From a virus, in IMG/VR virus record IMGVR_UViG_3300028800_000155, positions 1 to 44,659 of that record: a stretch of 44,659 bases of DNA. The stretch is one strand, 5' to 3'. Made by a program: the position numbers and the translations under genes. Of this stretch, positions 1 to 7,242 are shown piece by piece. Position 1 is the first letter of the stretch; each line of letters opens with the position of its first letter. The notes below the pieces were generated by a model that saw only the letters and a program-made list of their open reading frames with translations, made no database searches and was not told where the DNA came from.

Positions 1-1
1 G

Positions 2-583
2 GAGACCGCAAAACTGGTGGACAACCCGGAGCTTTTTAAGACCGAGGGCATAGCGATGATGCGCCGCATGCAGGAGCGCTATGCCAACGACCCGGCGCTG
101 GGCGTTTTCACCTTGCACTTTGCGGAAGCGCTGCGTGGCACACTGCCGATGTTTCCGCCGCCGATGCACGCCGCTGTGATACAGAGCTTGATAGTGCAGG
201 TGATCATAGAATGGGGCGACATAGTGAAGGAATACGAGGAGCAGATGCAGCCGAAGAAAATGCAGGACGTGACGCCGCCAGTAATCCACCTGCCCGGAGC
301 GGGAGAAAAAAATACGGTGCTCATTCCCCCACCCGAAGAAAGCAAAGAGAGTGTGGACCAGTCACTGGATATTTTTAAGAAGATAGGCCAAGCAGCGGCC
401 GAGGCCAATAAGCCGGAGCCGAGTGCGGCCCGGAAGATACGCATGGCCTTCGCCGCACAGATCCTAGCCGAGCTGGATGACATGATAGCGACGGCGCGGA
501 AGTTCAGCGATGACTACGGACGTGATAAGGCAGTGGGGTTGATCGCTGCCCGGCAGAAAATAGAAAAAATAATACAAAAATAA
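2..583 (+). CDS. Hypothetical protein, N-terminus outside window
   Basis: The reading frame is open to the first base of the window, so this is the 193-residue C-terminal part of a longer protein. A GTG at 17 could be a start, but nothing supports it over read-through from upstream. The visible part looks mostly helical, with a Met/Pro-rich stretch (LPMFPPPMHAA), a Glu/Lys-rich linker and a basic C-terminal helix ending in KIIQK. I recognise no family. It ends 5 nt before the ParB-like gene, so the two are probably co-transcribed. Its position next to ParB and RusA-like genes suggests a DNA-metabolism region, but this says nothing firm about its job. Confidence 0.8.
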   Translation, partial: ETAKLVDNPELFKTEGIAMMRRMQERYANDPALGVFTLHFAEALRGTLPMFPPPMHAAVIQSLIVQVIIEWGDIVKEYEEQMQPKKMQDVTPPVIHLPGAGEKNTVLIPPPEESKESVDQSLDIFKKIGQAAAEANKPEPSAARKIRMAFAAQILAELDDMIATARKFSDDYGRDKAVGLIAARQKIEKIIQK

Positions 584-588
584 TTACC

Positions 589-2004
589 ATGGTATCAAAA
601 GAAACCAAGCAGGAGTATGTGGCGGTGAAGCTGCTCCGTGAGAGCAAGACGAACCCCCGCGGCAATAGCTTCGAAGGCCCCGCCTTTGATGATTTGGTGA
701 AGAGCATAGAGGAGCGCGGCATATTGGTGCCGCTGATTGTGCGCCCACTACCGGCACTCGGTAGCAAGGGTGTGATATATGAGGTGGTGGCAGGCCACCG
801 GCGCCTGCGCGCGGCGATAAAAGCAAAGACGGAAAACGTGCCGGTGCGCGTGATGACGCTGAATGACGCGGAAGCGCGCGAGGTGCAGATCATAGAAAAC
901 CTCCAGCGCGAGGACGTGCACCCGCTCGAGGAGGGCGAGGCATACCGCAAGCTGATTGAGTTCTCGAAAATGACCGTCGCCGATATTTCGGTGAAGGTCG
1001 GCAAGCCGGAGGCCTATGTAAAACAGCGCCTCTTTTTGACGAACCTCATAGCCGGCGCCGCCAAGCAGTACCGGGAGGGAAAGTTCAGTGGCGAGGCGGC
1101 CGGCATGATAGCGCGCCTCAGCGAAGGCAATCAAGAGAAGGTGCTCGCAAACATTCGCGCCAGCGGCGAGTGGACACGGCGTGCAGAGAACGTGAAGAGC
1201 TGGATCAAAGCGCACATAACGAGCCAGATCTCGTTCCAGCCGTGGCTCAACGACAAGGACGCCGCTAAAGCGGTAGGTCCGTGCAAGACGTGCCCGCCGA
1301 ACAAGGGCTCACTTTTCGGAGACATCAAGGACGGCCAATGCACCGACCTCGCGGACTGGACGCGTAAGATGGCGCTCTACGTCGCGTATCGGATAGCGAA
1401 GGAGCCGAAGCTCGTCAAGGTAACGAAGGAATACGGCAAGGCGCCGGCCGGGCTGCTTGGGCGCAGCAACTACGAGACGCTCAGCACGAAAGCTAAGGAC
1501 CACTGTGCCGCGGCGCGGCAGGCGATCGTAGCGGCAGGCGAAGATATGGGGACGACGCTGTGGATTTGCTCAGACCCCGCCTGCAAGAAACATGGCGGCG
1601 AGCACACCAGCTACCAGCAGACACCGGAAGAGCGCAAGAAGCGCAAGGCAGAGATCGCCCGCGAGCGCACTAAGGCGCTGAACAAATACAACGCCTTCGT
1701 CGTGGACATAAAAAAGACCATCAAGTGGCCGCTAACTGAGCTGACGCTCGACGCGTTGATCGAAGACGCGCTGCGCGACCACCGCATGAGCAGTATGGAG
1801 CAGATAGCGAAGCGCCTCGGCCTGCAGGTCCACAAGGAGAAAAACTCCCAGTGGGGTGGCATTTCGAGCAGCTATAAACACTCGCTACACGAGCACCTCG
1901 CCAAAGCCAAGCCGGAAGAGAAGCTGCAGATCTACGTTGAGCTCGCCGTCCAACAGTTCCACTGGTCGGAGTTTGGAAAGAAACCGGGTAAGGGTGTAAA
2001 ATAA
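589..2004 (+). CDS. ParB/RepB/Spo0J-family protein with cysteine-rich C-terminal region
   Basis: A 471-residue protein. The N-terminal ParB nuclease/CTPase-type fold shows TNPRG (21-25), the hallmark AGHRRLRAA (about 68-76) and IENLQRE followed by DVHPLEEGEAY (102-119). A helix-turn-helix of the ParB type lies around 125-150. The second half is not plain ParB: it has cysteines at about 232, 235 and 251, and a CSDPACKKHGGEH cluster (327-339) that looks metal-binding. Family members bind centromere-like DNA or act as nucleases or transcription regulators; in phages without a ParA they often regulate replication or transcription. No ParA is seen here. The start at 589 lies in the recurring ACCATG context. 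Two shorter ParB-fold proteins follow at 5699 and 6622. Confidence 0.9.
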   Translation: MVSKETKQEYVAVKLLRESKTNPRGNSFEGPAFDDLVKSIEERGILVPLIVRPLPALGSKGVIYEVVAGHRRLRAAIKAKTENVPVRVMTLNDAEAREVQIIENLQREDVHPLEEGEAYRKLIEFSKMTVADISVKVGKPEAYVKQRLFLTNLIAGAAKQYREGKFSGEAAGMIARLSEGNQEKVLANIRASGEWTRRAENVKSWIKAHITSQISFQPWLNDKDAAKAVGPCKTCPPNKGSLFGDIKDGQCTDLADWTRKMALYVAYRIAKEPKLVKVTKEYGKAPAGLLGRSNYETLSTKAKDHCAAARQAIVAAGEDMGTTLWICSDPACKKHGGEHTSYQQTPEERKKRKAEIARERTKALNKYNAFVVDIKKTIKWPLTELTLDALIEDALRDHRMSSMEQIAKRLGLQVHKEKNSQWGGISSSYKHSLHEHLAKAKPEEKLQIYVELAVQQFHWSEFGKKPGKGVK

Positions 2005-2008
2005 GACT

Positions 2009-2278
2009 ATGAAAATACTCGGACTAATCAGAACGACGCCGGGCGGCAAGCACGCATGGTATATGGCAGAAATAAACGGCAGCACGATGCCAGTAAGGAA
2101 GCCGATCACGGCGGAGCTCGAAGGCGTGCCGCAATATGCCGGCGGCGAGTACAAGGAGTTCGGCACCTTCGTAGGCGGCCGCAACATAGAGCAGACCGGC
2201 CGGGCCGTGCAAATGGAGATAGCGACCTCGGAGAAAAAGGAGGGCTTCTTCGATAAAATTAAGCGCGCCGTAAAATGA
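2009..2278 (+). CDS. Hypothetical protein (89 aa)
   Basis: Starts 4 nt after the ParB-like gene and overlaps the next gene by 4 nt (ATGA), so it is translated as part of an operon. The N-terminal half looks like a compact beta-rich domain (KILGLIRTTPGGKHAWYMAEING), the middle is Gly/Thr-rich (QYAGGEYKEFGTFVGGRN), and it ends in a basic helix (KKEGFFDKIKRAVK). No signal peptide, membrane segment or known motif is visible. Function unknown; the call as a gene rests on tight spacing, coding-like codon use and its place in the operon. Confidence 0.75.
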   Translation: MKILGLIRTTPGGKHAWYMAEINGSTMPVRKPITAELEGVPQYAGGEYKEFGTFVGGRNIEQTGRAVQMEIATSEKKEGFFDKIKRAVK

Positions 2279-2514
2279 AGAAGTTCCTAGCAAAGCTATT
2301 CCCCGCTCGTTTCCGCCAACGGATCACTGTGCAGGTCCCGGCGGAAACATTGGAGCGGTTCGCGGGCTTCATTCAAAGCAAGCAGCTCAAGGCGGGCGAT
2401 CGCGTAAACCTCGAAGCGACCAGCGGCAAGTTTTTGATAACCTTCCTCGTAGTTCCGCCGCAGGAGTTATCCACCGAAACGGCCGCGGTCAAAAAAGACG
2501 CTGTGCTAAAATAA
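2275..2514 (+). CDS. Hypothetical protein (79 aa)
   Basis: The start codon overlaps the stop of the previous gene (ATGA), typical of translational coupling. It has a basic N-terminus (MKKFLAKLFPARFRQR) followed by an apparent small beta/alpha domain with TVQVPAETLERFAGFIQS, a GDRVNLEATSGKF turn and a hydrophobic strand. The pattern 'KAGDRVNLE' recalls small beta-barrel DNA- or RNA-binding folds, but no specific family can be assigned. It sits immediately upstream of the RusA-like resolvase gene. Confidence 0.7.
   Translation: MKKFLAKLFPARFRQRITVQVPAETLERFAGFIQSKQLKAGDRVNLEATSGKFLITFLVVPPQELSTETAAVKKDAVLK
2504..2512 (+). promoter_or_regulatory. Possible extended -10 promoter for the RusA-like gene
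   Basis: TGCTAAAAT at the end of the preceding gene puts a TAAAAT hexamer 14 nt upstream of the ATG at 2521. That is close to the 12-13 nt spacing of the stronger leaderless promoters in this window. It overlaps coding sequence and is weaker than those. Confidence 0.35.
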
Positions 2515-2520
2515 ACACAG

Positions 2521-2943
2521 ATGGCGTTGATAGCTTTTACAATCGAAGGGAATGGAGTCGAACCCGACGGCAACGCCTTACCGAAAATCCGTAAAACGAG
2601 AGGGCAGAGCTGGACGGAGCCGGTGCAGCGGTACATCAAGTGGAAACGTTACGTGCAACTCACCTACGCAAAATATCTTGAAGAGCACGCGACGAAGCCG
2701 ATCTACAACGAAGCCGCACGCCGCATAATACAGAACAAGAAGCCGATCGCCGGAATAGCAGAGGCCAGCATGGGCATAGAGATCTACTGGCACGATGAAC
2801 GGCACGGCGACCCGGAGGGCATATTCGGCAGCATAGCGGACGCCCTCTTCGAGAACGACAAGCACCTCGCCATTGACTACGTGCGCTTCCACCACCCGGA
2901 AGACAAAAAGGGAAAGGTCAATATAAAAATAAATATACATTAA
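2521..2943 (+). CDS. RusA-like Holliday junction resolvase
   Basis: A 140-residue protein, close to the usual ~120-140 residues of RusA. The family signature is acidic residues in and after a helix that pairs substrates across a dimer. Here HGDPEG (D97), then IADALFENDKHLA (D107 and D113) reproduces the RusA order D..(D)NL..AxxDAL....DD/ND..V. The C-terminal KGKVNIKINI strand also fits. RusA enzymes cleave four-way junctions, resolving recombination or replication intermediates before packaging. The first catalytic position reads DPEG rather than DxDN, so this is a divergent member. It sits in an early DNA-metabolism cluster behind a ParB-like gene. Confidence 0.7.
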   Translation: MALIAFTIEGNGVEPDGNALPKIRKTRGQSWTEPVQRYIKWKRYVQLTYAKYLEEHATKPIYNEAARRIIQNKKPIAGIAEASMGIEIYWHDERHGDPEGIFGSIADALFENDKHLAIDYVRFHHPEDKKGKVNIKINIH

Positions 2944-2946
2944 AAC

Positions 2947-3570
2947 ATGGACTGGATAGTGAGGATATACGCCAAGCTGGCCTACCGGTGGAGGTTGGAA
3001 GCAAAGGCGGCCGAGCAGGACGTGCAGGCGGATCTGGCACAGCTGCATGCGGACCAGCGCAAGAAGACGATGGCCGACATCGAGAAAGAGATAGTGGCGC
3101 TGGAAAAGGTAGAGGCGGATATTGCGGAGAAAGAGAAAGTGAAAAAGGGCGTGTGGAAGTGTGACAACGGCCACACCGTTTCGATGGCTGAAATAGGTGA
3201 CCCAGATGACCGGCCGGCAAGTGCCGGTGCGCCGCAGTGTGGCATACCTATGCCGCCGGCGACGCCCGACGAGCTGAAGGGCAAAGAAGGAAAACCGGCG
3301 TGGGTGGAATGGGCGAAGACGCAGACCGTACCGTACTGCGACCGGCCGCTGACGTTCTATACGTGGGACAAACTCAACAAGAACGAGGAGTACGAAGATA
3401 ACCGCCGATCGAAGGACGAGCGGAAAGAGCAGCAAGCTGTGATAGCTGGCAAGAAGGCCTACATAGACGAGCTGAAGGAAAATATAAAAGGCGGCGAAGA
3501 GACGGCCAAGCATTTCCGACGTGAAGCGCAGCGCGATCGCACAGTGGCACGGGAGATAAAAGGCCTGTAG
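2947..3570 (+). CDS. Hypothetical coiled-coil protein with cysteine pairs (207 aa)
   Basis: Starts 3 nt after the resolvase gene. Residues about 15-70 are a long charged helix rich in Lys, Glu and Ala (coiled-coil candidate). A middle section holds CDNGHTVSMAEIGDPDD, a further cysteine (APQCG) and a Trp-rich stretch (KPAWVEWAKTQTVPYC), which might be a small metal-binding domain. A second charged helix (about 140-207) closes the protein. No enzymatic motif is recognised. The alternation helix, Cys/Trp domain, helix suggests a structural or DNA-associated role, but that is a guess. Confidence 0.7.
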   Translation: MDWIVRIYAKLAYRWRLEAKAAEQDVQADLAQLHADQRKKTMADIEKEIVALEKVEADIAEKEKVKKGVWKCDNGHTVSMAEIGDPDDRPASAGAPQCGIPMPPATPDELKGKEGKPAWVEWAKTQTVPYCDRPLTFYTWDKLNKNEEYEDNRRSKDERKEQQAVIAGKKAYIDELKENIKGGEETAKHFRREAQRDRTVAREIKGL

Positions 3571-3623
3571 GCCGCAGCGGCGTAACATTCCCAACGTAAT
3601 ACCTTCCCGACACAAAGGTCGAG

Positions 3624-3629
3624 TAAAAT
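3624..3629 (+). promoter_or_regulatory. Possible -10 element upstream of the 184-aa gene
   Basis: TAAAAT lies in the 76-nt gap between genes, 23 nt before the ATG at 3647, followed by an A-rich leader (ATAAAAAATTAACAGCC). It resembles the class of promoters with a short A/T leader seen at 25733 and 32168, but lacks the TGn extension. Confidence 0.35.
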
Positions 3630-3646
3630 ATAAAAAATTAACAGCC

Positions 3647-4201
3647 ATGATAAATAAAGAAAAGAATGGGATCACCGAAGGCGCGCAAGTGCTCTTCACA
3701 TTGGAGAGTGGTGCAGTGCGCCCGGCGTTCATTGTGAACGCGTGGAAGGCAAGCGCCTATCAGCAAGGCGAGGTGAACTTGATGGTGCTGACGGACTTTG
3801 CGAACGATAAGCTCAACCCGACGGAATGGAGGACGAGCGTAGCGTACAGCGAGACCCCGAAGGCAGGCACGTGGAGCTGGCCCGACGGTCATGCTTGCAC
3901 AGTGGACGAGGCCCCGGCCCCCGCTGAGCAGAAGACCGAAGAGAAGGCAGCCGACGGCGGCACTGGAACTGGTGAGGGCGAAGGAGCTGGCACCAAGACC
4001 GACGCAGACAAGGAGGCGGCAGCGCCTGCTTTCAACGTGAGCGACAAAGTCACCATCAACGAGGGTGAGATCGCTGGCGAAGTCGTGACCGTGGAAACCA
4101 CGGACGGCGTGACGCATTTCGGCGTGAAGTTCACCGGTACAGACGGCTCGGAGCAGACCGGCGCATACACGGCCGACCAGCTGACCGCAGTAGCTGCATA
4201 G
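3647..4201 (+). CDS. Hypothetical protein with acidic linker and small C-terminal beta domain (184 aa)
   Basis: Residues 1-85 form an apparently globular domain (ITEGAQVLFTLESGAVRPAF...TDFANDKLNPTEWR) ending in a Trp-rich turn. A low-complexity Ala/Glu/Gly/Thr linker follows (about 86-130). The last ~55 residues (NVSDKVTI...GEVVTVETTDGVTHFGVKF...YTADQLTAV) look like a small SH3/KOW-type beta barrel. The same C-terminal pattern (NDKVTI...GVQY...FDEDELAAVQ) makes up the whole of the 65-aa protein at 12375. Both genes are followed by a structured intergenic RNA whose ends are GGGGGTG and CACCCCC. Function unknown. Confidence 0.75.
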   Translation: MINKEKNGITEGAQVLFTLESGAVRPAFIVNAWKASAYQQGEVNLMVLTDFANDKLNPTEWRTSVAYSETPKAGTWSWPDGHACTVDEAPAPAEQKTEEKAADGGTGTGEGEGAGTKTDADKEAAAPAFNVSDKVTINEGEIAGEVVTVETTDGVTHFGVKFTGTDGSEQTGAYTADQLTAVAA

Positions 4202-4220
4202 GCGGCAGGATTGAAAAAAT

Positions 4221-4440
4221 AAAAGCGGGGGTGGCAGGATCCGTGGCTACCACGGCGGCGCCGCAGATGTACGCGCCGGCGAGAGCACTGCTGTGAATAA
4301 CGGGGTGAGTTTCATACACTCGATTAATTTCGCGCCCTCAATATGCTAGGCGCACCACGTCTACGGCGGCGTGGCCTGCGGCGAGCATCCGCTGCAGCTA
4401 GTCCCCGATCCCGTGGGTCTGGAGGCACCCCCGCGCTTTT
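4221..4440 (+). ncRNA. Candidate structured RNA (~220 nt) with a long closing stem
   Basis: No convincing gene lies between 4202 and 4454. The two ends of this stretch are complementary: AAAAGC plus GGGGGTG at 4221-4233 pairs with CACCCCC at 4426-4432 and GCTTTT at 4435-4440, leaving a 2-nt bulge, so the whole segment can close on itself. Inside are a CCGTGG-CTA-CCACGG hairpin (about 4240-4254) and a CCACG/CGTGG hairpin near 4353-4371. The 3' strand ends in CTTTTATTATT, so the closing stem might also act as a terminator. I recognise no known RNA family. A direct role as riboswitch, regulator or packaging element is open. Confidence 0.5.
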
Positions 4441-4454
4441 ATTATTAAAATACG

Positions 4455-4550
4455 ATGTACATAACCGAAGCATGCGAGGCAGGAGAGCATGGTGAGTGCC
4501 CGGATCAGGGCGACTGCCAGTGCGAGTGCCACGCAGACGACGCTATATAA
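4455..4550 (+). CDS. Small acidic cysteine-rich protein (31 aa)
   Basis: An intact 31-codon frame between the structured RNA and the next gene. It encodes four closely spaced cysteines after a first one (GECPDQGDCQCECHADD), reminiscent of a tiny metal-binding knuckle; six acidic residues lie among them. A TAAAAT hexamer at 4446-4451 precedes the ATG by 9 nt, slightly short for a leaderless start. The stop is 2 nt before the ATG of the next gene, a spacing normal for this genome. Too short for a confident gene call, but the cysteine density is unlikely by chance. Confidence 0.5.
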   Translation: MYITEACEAGEHGECPDQGDCQCECHADDAI

Positions 4551-4552
4551 CC

Positions 4553-4849
4553 ATGATAGATACCATAGAAAAATTAAGAGACAGCGTGGCCCAGCGCGTG
4601 AGTGAGTTTGCCGACGCCGTAGTGCTGTGGGCGGCCGTGGAAAACGTGGCCAGCGCGGAAGAGATCGAAGCCGTAGAGTTTCCCAACACGGTAAAGGATG
4701 GCATCCTAAGCCACGTGGAGTTCAGGATAAAAGCGACCAATAAAATAATAGCGGCGATGCAGGTGCACTTTGTTCAGGATGGCGAAAACAGTAAGCTGGT
4801 TTTCAAAGAGACGGTGCCGCCGACGTTCCGCAAGATACCGAAAGTATAA
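4553..4849 (+). CDS. Hypothetical protein (98 aa)
   Basis: The frame extends further upstream, but the ATG at 4553 is preferred: it sits in the ACCATG start context, follows the small cysteine-rich gene by 2 nt, and the upstream residues (PGSGRLPVRVPRRRR) look non-coding. The protein starts with an amphipathic helix (IDTIEKLRDSVAQRVSEFADAVVLW) and continues as an apparent alpha/beta domain with strands HVEFRIKA and AAMQVHFVQ. No family recognised. The stop overlaps the next start by 1 nt (TAATG). Confidence 0.75.
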   Translation: MIDTIEKLRDSVAQRVSEFADAVVLWAAVENVASAEEIEAVEFPNTVKDGILSHVEFRIKATNKIIAAMQVHFVQDGENSKLVFKETVPPTFRKIPKV

Positions 4850-5127
4850 TGGCAAAGAAAACAAAACGCAGTGCGATCAATAGAGCCGTAGAGGAGCTGG
4901 CCACCGAGATGGAAGGGTGTGTGATAGGCAAAGGGACCGCCGGACTGATGAGCGACCGTATAGGAGTAGATTTTATATCGCGCATGATATTTTGCAGTGA
5001 GCTGAGGTACATGAGTATAGTGCCGGACTATACGCCGAAGGAAGACATAAAAGCGGAGCTGCGGCGGCTAGTAAAGCGGCTGCGGGATGCAGATAATACC
5101 ACGCTATCCACAGGCACGCTGTTGTAA
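4849..5127 (+). CDS. Hypothetical protein (92 aa)
   Basis: Coupled by 1 nt to the preceding gene. It has a basic N-terminus (MAKKTKRSAINRAVEELATEM), a glycine-containing middle (GCVIGKGTAGLMSDRIGVDF) and a helical C-terminal part rich in Arg/Lys/Glu (KAELRRLVKRLRDAD). It could be a small nucleic-acid-binding or regulatory protein, but no motif decides this. It is the last gene before the promoter of the long 5158-12344 operon. Confidence 0.7.
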   Translation: MAKKTKRSAINRAVEELATEMEGCVIGKGTAGLMSDRIGVDFISRMIFCSELRYMSIVPDYTPKEDIKAELRRLVKRLRDADNTTLSTGTLL

Positions 5128-5151
5128 GCGGATATGCGGATATGGTAAAAT
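5122..5151 (+). promoter_or_regulatory. Leaderless promoter for the HTH regulator and long operon
   Basis: Extended -10 TGG-TAAAAT (5143-5151) with a -35-like TTGTAA at 5122-5127, spacer 18 bp. The hexamer begins exactly 12 nt before the ATG at 5158, so transcription would start at or next to the A of the start codon. It probably drives the overlapping gene run that follows. Confidence 0.6.
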
Positions 5152-5157
5152 AACACC

Positions 5158-5415
5158 ATGCTAACATTCACGAACGTGCGCGAGCGAAACGCGCTGACCA
5201 AAGCAAAAATATGCGCGGCCAACATAGAGAAAGCCCGCAAGGATATGGAACAGGCAGAGCGGGATCTGGTGTACGCGATAGCCGCCTCCGGGCAAAGGCA
5301 GAGCGATATAGCCGGTGCGCTGGGCATAACGCCGCAGTACCTGAGCGACATAATGAAAGGGCGCCGCGGTGTATCGGATGAGTTTATAAACGCCGTAAAA
5401 AAGATAAAGCTATGA
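5158..5415 (+). CDS. Helix-turn-helix regulator (XRE/Cro-like, 85 aa)
   Basis: An N-terminal charged helix (about 1-40, ERNALTKAKICAANIEKARKDMEQAERDL) precedes a compact HTH at about 47-77: RQSDIAGALGITPQYLSDIMKGRRGVS, with the usual 'S/DIA..LGIT..YLS.I..GRR' pattern of XRE-family DNA-binding domains. The protein probably dimerises through the N-terminal helix. As the first gene of the long operon behind a leaderless promoter, it may autoregulate or control the early-to-late switch. It overlaps the next gene by 4 nt (ATGA). Whether it acts as repressor or activator cannot be told from sequence. Confidence 0.8.
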   Translation: MLTFTNVRERNALTKAKICAANIEKARKDMEQAERDLVYAIAASGQRQSDIAGALGITPQYLSDIMKGRRGVSDEFINAVKKIKL

Positions 5416-5702
5416 CCGAGCCGCAGCAGCAGATAGTGAAACGCCTAGAGTTTATAGCGACGAACGTGCGGGACTGGCACGTGACCGGGCGCAACTGCCT
5501 AGTGCGGGAAGGGGTGTACCTGACGGGTTCGTGGCTGGGGGTCTTTTTCAACATGCCGGCGCTGAGATATGTGGGCCTGTTTATGGCGGCGATAGAGGTG
5601 ACCTACTACACGTTTTATATACGACCGAACCTATGGCGTGCGATAGATAAGCTGGAGGAGGCGCAAAAAGAAATAGCGCAAAAAGCCAACACACCTGAAT
5701 GA
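5412..5702 (+). CDS. Small membrane protein (96 aa)
   Basis: Coupled by ATGA overlap on both sides. It has a soluble N-terminal ~35 residues, then two hydrophobic stretches: GVYLTGSWLGVFFNMPALRY and VGLFMAAIEVTYYTFYI, which could form a membrane hairpin. A charged C-terminal helix (AIDKLEEAQKEIAQKA) follows. The layout fits a small inner-membrane protein, for example one involved in superinfection exclusion or host-membrane anchoring, but nothing specific is recognisable. Confidence 0.7.
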   Translation: MTEPQQQIVKRLEFIATNVRDWHVTGRNCLVREGVYLTGSWLGVFFNMPALRYVGLFMAAIEVTYYTFYIRPNLWRAIDKLEEAQKEIAQKANTPE

Positions 5703-6391
5703 ACCACACCACCATACCACTGAAGGACCTGCGCCGTGCGGCATACAACCCGCGCATAATGCCATCGAATGAGGCCGAAGCGCTGCAGCTGAGCATAAAG
5801 ACGTTTGGGTTCGTAGAGCCGGTGGTGGTGAACGAGCACGCGTGCAACCTGTGCGGCGACCGGAAGAACATTTTAATAGGCGGCCACCAGCGACTGACGG
5901 CGCTGGAGATGCTGATAAAGACGGCGACGGCCGTGCCTAACCTAGCCATGGCCGATGACGGCACAGAGATACCGGCGACGGTGGTGGACCTGCACCTTGC
6001 ACAAGAAAAGCAGCTGAACATAGCGCTTAACAAACTGGGCGGCAGCTTCGATACGGTAAAGCTGAAGTATTTAATGCGCGAAATAATGGAGATGCACACC
6101 ACGGTAGATATGGCGGCGACCGGGTTCACAGCCGCAGAGCGCGATAACCTGCTGCAGCCGATAGAGCTGAACGAGGCCGCCGCCTTCGCCAAGGTGCCGG
6201 ATGGCGACGAGCCAGCCACGCCGCAGATGAGCTTCGTGCTGAGCAACGACCAGAAAGTGACGCTGTATGAAGCGATAGCAAAAGCGCGGGAAGAGAAAGA
6301 GATCGGACTGGATATGGATAACGAGATAACGATGGGCCACGCCGTAGTCGAGCTGGCAAAAACCTACCTACAAAAGCATGGAAGCCGATAA
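5699..6391 (+). CDS. ParB N-domain protein (second ParB-like)
   Basis: A 230-residue protein with a ParB-type N-terminal domain: PLKDLRRAAYNPR (7-19), KTFGFVEPVVVNE (34-46) and the hallmark IGGHQRLTALE (60-70). A CNLCG pair (49-52) is inserted just before the hallmark, as in some phage members. The rest, with LNIALNKLGGSFD and GFTAAERDNLL, matches phage and plasmid ParB-domain proteins usually found beside terminase or methyltransferase genes. Their roles are not settled; some ParB-fold proteins are nucleases or CTPases. It has no HTH like that of the protein at 589. It is coupled to its neighbours (ATGA upstream, 14-nt overlap downstream). Confidence 0.85.
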   Translation: MNHTTIPLKDLRRAAYNPRIMPSNEAEALQLSIKTFGFVEPVVVNEHACNLCGDRKNILIGGHQRLTALEMLIKTATAVPNLAMADDGTEIPATVVDLHLAQEKQLNIALNKLGGSFDTVKLKYLMREIMEMHTTVDMAATGFTAAERDNLLQPIELNEAAAFAKVPDGDEPATPQMSFVLSNDQKVTLYEAIAKAREEKEIGLDMDNEITMGHAVVELAKTYLQKHGSR

Positions 6392-6632
6392 GGAGATGCT
6401 AGAAAGAAATGCGCACATTTCCGATGAGGAGATACTGCACGACATAGAGGATACCACGCGCGAGATAGCCGAGATGGAGATAGAGGCCGAGCACCTAGAG
6501 CAAACGCCGCTCTCAATGCGTGACGCCCGCTGGGATCACATGCGTGCCAGTGCGCGCCGCACGGGCATAGCTGAGCGCAAAGAGTTTGTGGCAAAGCTAC
6601 AAAAATTATATAACCTGCGCCATGGAAATTAA
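6378..6632 (+). CDS. Hypothetical acidic helical protein (84 aa)
   Basis: Lies between two ParB-like genes and overlaps both. The first half is strongly acidic and helical (SDEEILHDIEDTTREIAEMEIEAEHLEQ), the second basic (RDARWDHMRASARRTGIAERKEF). This charge split and predicted coiled coil suggest a small adaptor or dimerisation partner for its ParB-like neighbours, but there is no direct evidence. No known motif. Confidence 0.65.
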   Translation: MEADKEMLERNAHISDEEILHDIEDTTREIAEMEIEAEHLEQTPLSMRDARWDHMRASARRTGIAERKEFVAKLQKLYNLRHGN

Positions 6633-7242
6633 GCAACGCAAAACAGCAGAGATAGTGGCGATGGCCGCGGCGTACAACCCCCGGCACATAACCGAGGAGC
6701 AGATGGACGCGCTGTGCGAAAGCATAAAGCGCTTCGGCTTCGTGGTGCCCGTGCTGATAAATACCCTGACCGATACGATCGTGAGCGGCCACCAGCGCGT
6801 GAAGGCCGCGGTGAAGCTCGGGCTGGAAGAGGTGCCGGTGATAGAGATGCACGTGGACGCGGCCGGCGAGAAGATCCTGAACATAGGCATGAACCGCATA
6901 AAGGGAAAGTTCGATGCGGAAAAGCTGAGCGCGATATTTTCGGAACTGGTAAAGAGCGGCGATGACGTAGAGATAACCGGCTTCAGCCGGCTGGAAGTGG
7001 CGGAGCTGGGCGCGCTGCTGGGTGAGAAAAAAGCGGACACGGCCAAGACCTCGCTATTCGTGATAAAGCTGGACCATACCGACAAGAAAATAGTGCAGGA
7101 GGCGCTGCGGCTATGCAAGGCACTGGAGAAGCACCAAGACGGAAAGTTTAACGGCGCCGCAAATGCGAACAGCAACGGCAACGCGATAAGCCGGATCGCG
7201 GAAGAATATATAAAAACAAATGGCCAAAGTGCAGCGGTGTAA
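6622..7242 (+). CDS. ParB N-domain protein (third ParB-like)
   Basis: The frame is open from 6586, but the ATG at 6622 is chosen because the preceding residues belong to the coding region of the upstream gene and the family N-terminus begins here. ParB motifs are clear: AYNPR (17-21), CESIKRFGFVVPVLIN (32-47) and SGHQRVKAA (55-63). GMNRIKGKFD and ITGFSRLEVAELGALLG are also typical of phage ParB-domain proteins. It is a paralogue of the protein at 5699, about 206 residues. Isoleucine is coded 13 times by ATA, 3 by ATC and 1 by ATT (hand count), a good example of the bias in this genome. Confidence 0.85.
   Translation: MEIKQRKTAEIVAMAAAYNPRHITEEQMDALCESIKRFGFVVPVLINTLTDTIVSGHQRVKAAVKLGLEEVPVIEMHVDAAGEKILNIGMNRIKGKFDAEKLSAIFSELVKSGDDVEITGFSRLEVAELGALLGEKKADTAKTSLFVIKLDHTDKKIVQEALRLCKALEKHQDGKFNGAANANSNGNAISRIAEEYIKTNGQSAAV

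Noticed and set aside
2578-3732. Long minus-strand frame of 384 codons, and others like 13673-14689, 30474-31430 and 35202-36176
   Set aside because: They lie opposite well-supported + strand genes, have atypical composition (runs of Arg, His, Leu, Ala) and no start signals; they are antisense shadows of biased codon use.
4306-4322. Hairpin TGAGT-TTCATAC-ACTCG resembling an anticodon arm with CAU
   Set aside because: No D-arm, T-arm or acceptor stem can be built around it; it is treated as part of the structured RNA 4221-4440.
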